Origin: Candidatus Altimarinota bacterium
Lineage (GTDB): Bacteria; Patescibacteriota; Gracilibacteria; BD1-5; UBA6164
Length of the DNA: 64,000 nt
Assembly (NCBI GenBank): GCA_013368515.1
Contig: JABWCI010000001.1
Coordinates: 62,001-126,000, forward strand
Reading direction: 5' to 3'
The notes beneath the pieces are model-generated. The model worked only from the letters and a program-made list of their open reading frames with translations, did no database searches and was not told the origin of the DNA. The position numbers and the translations under genes are program-made. Below are positions 58,122 to 64,000 of the stretch, piece by piece (positions within the stretch are counted from its first letter, which is position 1; the number at the start of each line of letters is the position of its first letter).

Positions 58122-60241
58122 TATTTACTTTTCATCTCAGAAACACCATCCCAATCAGAATTTGGTGGATTATTTATATAATAATCAGACATTTCTAAAT
58201 AAAATTTACTTGGATTATCTCATAAAGTAATTAATTTTGAAAAAATATCTTTTGCTTCATCAAATTTTCTAAGATTATATAAACTAACAGCCTCTTCAAA
58301 CTTAATTTTTATTTCATATAAACTATCAGATATTTGTCATTTAAAGCCTAATAATTCATAAATTTTTATAGGTTTATTTTTTCATTTTACTCTTATTTTA
58401 TCCAAATATCTAAATTCAAAATCATTTCTTACTTCTTCATAAATATTTTCACTAACACATATATATGTACCATAAAATTTATTTACTCACTCTAAACGAG
58501 AAGCAAGATTTACACTATCTCATAAAGCTGTATATTCCATTTTTCTTCAACTAGAACCTATATTTCAAACTATAGCTTCTCAAGAGTGTAATCAAATTCT
58601 AACTTTAATAGTTGAAAATCATCTTTTTCACCATATTTTATTTAATTCTAATAATTTCTCTTGTTGTTTTAAAGCTGAAAGACAAGAATAATACGATGAA
58701 TTTTCATATGGTGTAAATGCTCACCAAAGAGCCATTATAGCATCTCATTCATATTTATTTATAAATCAATTAGAATCCATAATAATATCTGACATAACTG
58801 ATAAATACTCTCTTAGAAAAGAAACTAAATCTTCAGGTTCAAACTTCTCTGAAATAGTGGTAAATCATTCAATATCTGAAAAATATATTGATAATTTCTT
58901 TCTCTCACCATCAAGATTAATTTTTCAAGAGTTAGATAAAACTTCTTCTGCAATAGCCTTAGAAACATATTCTGATAAAGCTTTATTTAACTTTAATTTA
59001 TTCTTATTTTCAACTAAATATTTAATGGTATTTGAAATTGTTAAAGACAATATCAAAGAAAAGAAAAGCTCAAAAAGATAATTTAAAAGATACGATGTAA
59101 ATATAAGAATAAATATAGGAAAAATCACTAAAAATATTGCTGTAATTGACAAGTTACTAAAAACTAATACATACCCTGAACGAGATAAATTAGAGTAAAC
59201 TGAAAGTAAAATCAAAGTAAATATCAATAATAATTCTAAATTATTATCTAAATATAATAAATAATTTTTTGTCATTATTGTATTTATTATATTTGCTAAA
59301 ACATAAACTCAATACTCTGAACCATTTGGGGTATTAAAAATATCTTTTAATCATTTAGCTGTTGCTCATATTAAAACAATTTTTCATTTAAATGCTGATG
59401 GATCAAAATTTCATTCATAGATATCTATAAATGAATATGATGGAAATTTTGAGTACTTATTTTCACTAAAAGAAGGAAGTGGAACAAAATTTATTAATAT
59501 ATCCTTATGTCATGACAATAAAAAAGGAATCTTATAATCAGGTCTTAAATAATAGAAATCATTGTCTTTATTTTCATAGCTAATAAAATCTTTATTATAT
59601 ATTTTAGAGTAGTAAGATTTTAATACAGATATACTAAAGTGATTATACGTAAATAAATCTTTATTTATATCATATAGTTCCGCTGAAGGTCTAAAACTTG
59701 TTACTATATTTGATTTCAAATCTACATTTGGTTGATAATATCAAAATGATAATGCTCAAGATAGAAATTTATCTAGTGGTTTCTCAATTATTTGCAAAGT
59801 TTCTCAACTTTCAAATTTTTTAGAAATTAAAGCTCATCATAAAACCACATTTCATGCATTTTTTATAGATTCTGAAAGAATATTGTCTCACTCTATATCA
59901 AGGTTATTATTATTTGCAAATATTATATCAAATGCAATTATACTTGCTCATGCAGAATTTAGATTTTCAATGATTGGTTTATATTCTCTCCTAGATATAG
60001 GAAATCAAAGTTTATCTAAAGATTTTTCATCAAATGTTAAAACAACTATATCATCATTTATTAAATTATTTACTTTTGCACTATCAGATAAATATATATG
60101 ATTTTTTTTATTTATAATATAAGACTTTAATTTTTCATTTATTATATAAAATGGTCATCTAAACAATAAAATCAAAAAGAATATAAATGATGATATAAAT
60201 ATAGTTAAAAAAATTCTATTTTGGAAGATTTTTGAATTCAA
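58121..60241 (-). CDS. CHASE2-domain class III adenylate/guanylate cyclase
   Basis: 706 aa, TTG start chosen because no ATG lies before the first helix and it follows the FecR stop by 10 bp. One N-terminal helix, an external CHASE2 sensor (about 40-330: DDIVVLTFDEKSLDKLG, FDIIFANNN, GKIVLIGATAKGL), two or three membrane helices (about 345-430), then a cyclase domain (about 460-640). Catalytic features: LSIYFSDIEGFTTISEKF (metal Asp), GDAIMALWGA, VRIGLHSGEAIVGNIGSS and TALGDSVNLASRLE. The C-terminus has a short helical tail. It should make cAMP or cGMP in response to an external signal; no cyclic nucleotide effector is in the window. Confidence 0.9.
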
Positions 60242-60251
60242 AATTATATAG

Positions 60252-61448
60252 TTATTTAATAAAATTATTAATTTCTGTTTCTAAAGTATCTCTAATGGCA
60301 CTATCAACTTCGTTAAATTTATTAAGTATATTATCCTTATCTAGATTAAAATTCGAATTTATAGTTGATTTAAATGTATTTATATTACTTATAAAAGAGT
60401 CTTTTATATTGTCTCAAAGATTTATTTTATTTATATACAAAAATAAATCTTCTTTTACATCTAATAAAGTAGAATTAGAATTAATAAATATTAATATATT
60501 ATTAAGAGAATCATAGCTTTTTGTATTAATTGAATCTTTAAGATCAAAAACGAAACTTTCCATTAATAATTTTTGATTTCATAATGTAGAAACAGAAAAC
60601 AATTTTTCTTTTAATTTTAATTTTAAATCAAATAATTCTTTATCATCACTAGACTTTATAAAATTTATATCTTGATAATAAGAGATAATTTCAGAATAAT
60701 ACAATTCCTTTTCTTTTAAAGATAATTTATCTATTTCAGATGAGCTAATAGAAATTAAATTATTTATTTTTGATTCTAGTTCTTTTTTAAGTTTATCTAT
60801 ATACTCTCTATCAAATCTCCTATTTAGTTCATCAAAAGCTGAATCTCTAATATTTCTGATAAATTCATCTAATTGAATAAAAGAAAACGTACTAATTTTT
60901 AAAGGCTTTTTTTCTTCAATAGTTATAACTTCTCAAGATGAATCTTTATAATCCACTTTATGGTCAACTACATATAAATAATCGTTATCTATATCCACAT
61001 TAAAAGTTGTTCATCTAACAGCAGCTTCTCTATCCATAAAAGACTGTTTAAAATATGAATCCTCTCATATATAGCTTATTACATTTGACCATGATTTTCA
61101 TTTAAATAACTCAAATGATATATTTAACTTGTCTTTATTATTAGAAACATAAAGCTCATTAACTTTTAAAGATGAATTTCATCATAGTCTTGTAACACTT
61201 CAGTCTCACCACTCAATAATAGCCATTGAATTATCTCAGACTGTTTTAACTAAATCATTTATATTAAGTTTATTCTTATCATTTTTAACTAAAAAAATAT
61301 CATTTATGTATCATTCTCAATTAATTAATTCTACATAACTATTTCTATCAACACTTTTTTTGAATAAAGATATATAAACTGAAAATCAAATTATAAAAAC
61401 AATTAAAATCAATATAAAATATAAAAATTTATTTTCTATTTTTTTCAT
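60252..61448 (-). CDS. FecR-domain membrane-anchored protein
   Basis: 398 aa. One N-terminal helix (FLYFILILIVFIIGFSVYI), external FecR domain (AIIEWGDGSVTRLGGNSSLK ... AAVRGTTFNVDI), then a long coiled-coil region (about 190-398). The FecR fold senses or scaffolds signals at the cell surface. FecR and CHASE2 cyclase genes often travel together in other bacteria; here they are 10 bp apart, so they likely form one sensory complex. The coiled coil may reach across the periplasm or along the surface. Confidence 0.82.
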
Positions 61449-61513
61449 TATAAGTATTATAAGAGAGTAAACATAAATATATATTACAGAAAAATTTTTA
61501 AAACTCAAAAAAT

Positions 61514-61927
61514 ATGAAAAAACAATACATTTTTCTTATTATGATAATAATAACTATATACATTATTTTCCTAATTTGAAAGTTTAAATATAATGAATAT
61601 CAAATTAATTCACATATTGAATATATAGTATCTCTAAATAACGAGATAGAAAAAAAAATAAAATCAACGAATGAATTAATAGAGTATAAAACTTCAACTG
61701 CTTACAAAAACAAAGTATTGAAGGAGCAACAATGATTTAAAAATAAAGCTGAGAATGTAATATACTTAACAACTGAAGAAAAATATAATAAATTTACAAA
61801 AGAAATAAGCGAATTTAAAGAGGATGTTGAAAAAAATGAGAAAAGTAGTGATGAAGATAATGTGGAAGAAATGACTATATATGAGAAATGGATTTATTTT
61901 TTATTTAAAAAAACATCAGATTTATAA
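61514..61927 (+). CDS. FtsB/DivIC-like septum protein candidate
   Basis: 137 aa. One N-terminal membrane helix (YIFLIMIIITIYIIFLIGKF) followed by a coiled coil (about 35-75) and an acidic C-terminal part, as in DivIC/FtsB (septum formation initiator). The motif YKTSTAYKNKVLKEQQGFKN resembles the membrane-distal region (xExxAR-G) of that family. Small size and layout fit; sequence identity is low, so confidence is moderate. Confidence 0.65.
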
Positions 61928-61956
61928 AAAGAGAGCAAATGCTCTCTTTTTATAAA
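61921..61956. terminator. Bidirectional terminator
   Basis: Perfect 17-bp stem TTTATAAAAAGAGAGCA / TGCTCTCTTTTTATAAA; the TAA stops of both convergent genes are inside its arms. Confidence 0.88.
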
Positions 61957-62375
61957 TCTGAAAAATCAGAAGGAAGTTCATCAATAGTATTTATATTAAT
62001 AGTTGATGAAGTTGATGTTCAAAATAATTTATTTCATATTTCTTCAATTTTTTCGAAAATTCTTTTAGGTTCAGCGTATTTTTCTACATCAAGTCATAGT
62101 AATCTACCTAGAACTGGAAATATAAAAATAGTAAATACAGTAACTATTATACCTATAACAGCATATCTAATAGTATTAATTGCTGGCTTAATCTTTTCAT
62201 CTTTTCCTCCAGACAATATTAAAAGTAGACCTCACCATAAAATAAATAAAATTGAAAATATTCAAGCAAATAAAACAAAAATTGATATAGTTAATAATAC
62301 AAAATCTCAAAATTCCATATTATCTCAAAATAGTCATACTCATGTTTCAATAGCATATGCAGTCTCAATTACCAT
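61950..62375 (-). CDS. VirB2/TrbC-like pilin (single unit)
   Basis: 141 aa. One pilin-like unit: VLLTISIFVLFAGIFSILFILWGGLLLILS, turn GGKDEKIK, second helix IRYAVIGIIVTVFTIFIFPVLG, then a charged tail (FEKIEEIGNKLFG) ending in a Ser/Thr-rich linker. No classical signal peptide, though an AYA site at the N-terminus is possible. Upstream of khpA on the opposite side of the ribosomal genes; a dispersed member of the same family as the 52-58 kb genes. Confidence 0.72.
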
Positions 62376-62391
62376 AAAATTATGTTAAAAA

Positions 62392-62628
62392 TTAATCTAA
62401 AACTTTTAAATTTATTCTTTTATTTGTTTTAACTCAATACAATCTAAGCAATGATCTAATTGAATTAATGTTATTTCAAGCTTTTCAAATAATACTTCAC
62501 ATATCTTCTTTGTCAACAGATAATGTTAAAAGAGTACCTAGTTCATCTTCAACTTTATCAATTTTTATAGCTGTTTTATTAGAAACTATATTTTCAACTA
62601 TAAAATGTAAAAAATTTACTTCATTCAT
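62392..62628 (-). CDS. khpA: KhpA RNA-binding KH domain protein
   Basis: 78 aa. One KH domain with the GxxG loop in GSIIGKAGNNINSIR. Length and location after rpsP are typical of KhpA (YlqC), which with KhpB binds many transcripts and influences cell shape. Both GxxG glycine positions use TGA/GGN mix. Confidence 0.9.
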
Positions 62629-62685
62629 AAATTATTAATCTAAAAAAATAATATCCTTCAATTAAATTATATTGAAGGATTTTAA

Positions 62686-62925
62686 TTATAAAGAAACATT
62701 ATTAGTTTTCATTAATTTTTCAACTCTTGGTGAGAATTGAACTCCATGAGAAACATAAGTTTTTACTTTATCTAAATCTTTGATTTTAAATTCTTTAGAT
62801 ATTGGATTATAAAATCCTAAAATTTCTTTGTAACCATGCTTAGCAGCAGCAGTATGTTCAGTTAATACAACTCTAAAGAAAGGCATATTTCTTTTTCAAG
62901 CTCTAGATAATCTTATTTTTAACAT
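62686..62925 (-). CDS. rpsP: Ribosomal protein bS16
   Basis: 79 aa. MLKIRLSRAGKRNMPFFRVV is diagnostic; the correct start gives this N-terminus and includes a TGA-Gly codon at residue 10. Assembly protein of the 30S subunit. rpsP-khpA order is conserved across bacteria. Confidence 0.95.
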
Positions 62926-63060
62926 AAATCAATGTATAAATTATAAATTAGTATAACTTCCAGTAACCAATCGTACTCACTCTTGGACTGTCACTTAAAT
63001 TGAGAGTTTAAAACCAAAAAGTATTTTTTAGCTCAATAACTATCAACTTAAAATAAGTTA
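62926..63060 (-). promoter_or_regulatory. Structured leader upstream of rpsP
   Basis: This 150-bp gap has no gene. On the minus strand CAGTCCAA pairs with TTGGTTACTG (two unpaired T) across a 12-nt loop (about 62963-62993), and TTAACTTATTTTAAGTTGA forms a second hairpin. Might be an autoregulatory S16 leader or the promoter region only. Confidence 0.35.
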
Positions 63061-63076
63061 AATTTTGTTTTAAGTA

Positions 63077-63161
63077 TGGTGCCCAGGGCGGGAATCGAAC
63101 CCGCACTACCGAGGTAACAGGATTTTAAGTCCTGCGTGTCTACCTATTCCACCACCTGGGC
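63077..63161 (-). tRNA. tRNA-Leu (UAA)
   Basis: 85 nt with a class II variable arm (TGTTACCTCGGTAGT region) and encoded CCA; anticodon loop CTTAAAA, acceptor GCCCAGG/CCTGGGC. Confidence 0.94.
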
Positions 63162-63164
63162 AAA

Positions 63165-63181
63165 ATCTTCGCAAAGCGAAG
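63165..63181 (-). terminator. Hairpin between rpmB and tRNA-Leu
   Basis: CTTCGC / GCGAAG stem, 7 bp after the rpmB stop and 4 bp before tRNA-Leu on the minus strand; may end rpmB or mark a processing site. Confidence 0.5.
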
Positions 63182-63187
63182 AGTAAA

Positions 63188-63385
63188 CTATATTAATCAG
63201 TTTTTTCTTAAAGTTTTAAGCCCTTTAGCTGAAACTCTAATTTTGTATACTAATCCTGTTTCAGGATCTTTAATGTTTTTATAAAAAAGATTTGGGTAAA
63301 ATTTTCTTTTTGTAGCTCTCATAGAATGAGATCTATTATTACCAGTTGCAGTTCTTTTTCATGTAACTTCACAAATTCTTGACAT
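63188..63385 (-). CDS. rpmB: Ribosomal protein bL28
   Basis: 65 aa. MSRICEVTGKRTATGNNRSH and MRATKRKFYPNL match L28. The TGA in CEVTGK is the conserved glycine. Between rpsJ and tRNA-Leu. Confidence 0.95.
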
Positions 63386-63409
63386 GGTATTATTCTTATT
63401 AAGTAATTA

Positions 63410-63727
63410 TTATGCTTTTATTTCAATTCAAACTCCATTTGGAATATTTAAACTTTGTAACATTTCCATTGTTTGAGAAGAAGGTTCTAAAATATCAATT
63501 AATCTTTTATGTCTTCTTATTTCAAATTGTTCTCTAGCATCTTTGTTAACAAATGTTGATCTGTTTACAGTAATTTTTTCAATTTTTGTAGGTAGAGGAA
63601 TTGGTCCTACTACTTTAGCACCAGAATCATTAGCAATACTAACTATTTTTTTAACAGCTTCATCTAATAATTTATGTTCAAATGCTTTAACACTAATTCT
63701 AATTTTATTTGTAGCTTTTTTTGCCAT
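63410..63727 (-). CDS. rpsJ: Ribosomal protein uS10
   Basis: 105 aa. ISVKAFEHKLLDEAVKKI, VVGPIPLPTKIEKITVNRS and FEIRRHKRLIDI are S10 motifs; a final TGA-Gly (NGVGIEIKA) extends to TAA. Component of the 30S head and Nus complex. Follows tuf as in the str-S10 arrangement. Confidence 0.96.
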
Positions 63728-63777
63728 ATTTTTTAATAATAATTAATAAACTTTTTTTAATGTATTTCTAATTTCCC

Positions 63778-63803
63778 AACACTATTGCTAAGCAATAATG
63801 TTG
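63778..63803 (-). terminator. Hairpin after tuf
   Basis: 13-bp stem with one mismatch (CAACACTATTGCT / AGCAATAATGTTG), 21 bp after the tuf stop; weak T run, so it may be an attenuator before rpsJ. Confidence 0.5.
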
Positions 63804-63823
63804 GATTTATCAGATTACATTAA

Positions 63824-64000
63824 TTATGCTAAAATTTTAGCAACAACTCATGAACCAACAGTTCTACCACCTTCTCTTATAGCGAATCTTAATCATTCAG
63901 TCATCGCAATTGGAGATTGTAATTTAACAGTCATTTTAACATTATCACCAGGCATAACCATTTCTACACCTGCTGGTAATTCAATATCTCAAGTTACATC
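63824..64000 (-). CDS. tuf: Elongation factor Tu, C-terminal part
   Basis: About 58 C-terminal residues ([20 protein letters not shown] ... [22 protein letters not shown]), domain 3 of EF-Tu; the rest lies beyond the right edge. Delivers aminoacyl-tRNA to the ribosome. TGA encodes glycines such as the one in VGSGVV. Confidence 0.95.

Overview
The window comes from a very AT-rich bacterium that reads UGA as glycine (genetic code 25), so it belongs to the Gracilibacteria/Absconditabacteria (BD1-5/SR1) side of the Candidate Phyla Radiation. Nearly every gene is interrupted by in-frame TGA. In each recognisable protein these TGAs fall where the family has glycine: both glycines of the SecA Walker A (codons at 8584 and 8590) and the first P-loop glycine of the VirD4-like ATPase (54182) are examples. 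Every reconstructed gene ends in TAA or TAG, and the release factor present is RF1. All coordinates below assume code 25; standard-code gene calling would shatter these genes.

Layout. 1-8.1 kb (minus): class III (nrdD) and class I (nrdA) ribonucleotide reductases with a tandem NrdR operator, then rmuC, ruvA, two uncharacterised envelope proteins. 8.2-13.8 kb (plus): secA, a 49-aa membrane peptide, and an 886-aa membrane/PKD protein carrying a PilB-N2-like domain. 13.8-15.8 kb (minus): an RNase HII-QueH fusion and an unknown gene. 15.9-18.9 kb (plus): mtaB-like, lspA, a membrane protein, AMMECR1. 18.9-20.1 kb (minus): type IV pilin-like protein, ferredoxin, and a structured RNA with its own promoter and terminator. 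20.2-26.4 kb (plus): ybeY, then prgI / VirB4-N / VirB2-like genes, secG, a membrane-anchored solute-binding protein and membrane proteins. 26.4-33.3 kb (minus): a TIM-barrel gene, an rRNA operon (16S-23S-5S-tRNA-Arg-tRNA-Val) behind three tandem promoters, and a tRNA cluster. 33.5-41.8 kb: gyrB, an HNH/NMNAT-like/membrane/FGase-like cluster, prfA, a cysteine-peptidase-like gene, obg. 42-45 kb (plus): rpsF-ssb-rpsR and typA. 46.2 kb: a gene without UGA-Gly and with a strong Shine-Dalgarno, probably recently acquired. 46.9-51.8 kb (minus): 5'-nucleotidase and dnaE. 52.5-57.8 kb (plus): a VirD4/TraG-like ATPase and three VirB2-type pilin genes, two of which encode three pilin units each. 58-62.4 kb: CHASE2 cyclase and FecR pair, FtsB-like protein, another VirB2-like pilin. 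62.4-64 kb (minus): khpA, rpsP, rpmB, rpsJ, 3' end of tuf.

Themes. Two separated blocks (20.7-22.2 and 52.5-57.8 kb) plus the gene at 61.95 kb look like parts of one reduced type IV secretion/pilus apparatus, in which the VirB4 ATPase domain is missing locally and pilin subunits are concatenated. Stable RNA genes share a uniform promoter design (A/T tract, TTGAC[A/T], 15-16 bp, TATAAT-like). Most start codons lack a Shine-Dalgarno, and the 16S 3' end carries a changed anti-Shine-Dalgarno. All tRNA genes seen encode CCA. The glycine tRNA that would read UGA is not in the window.
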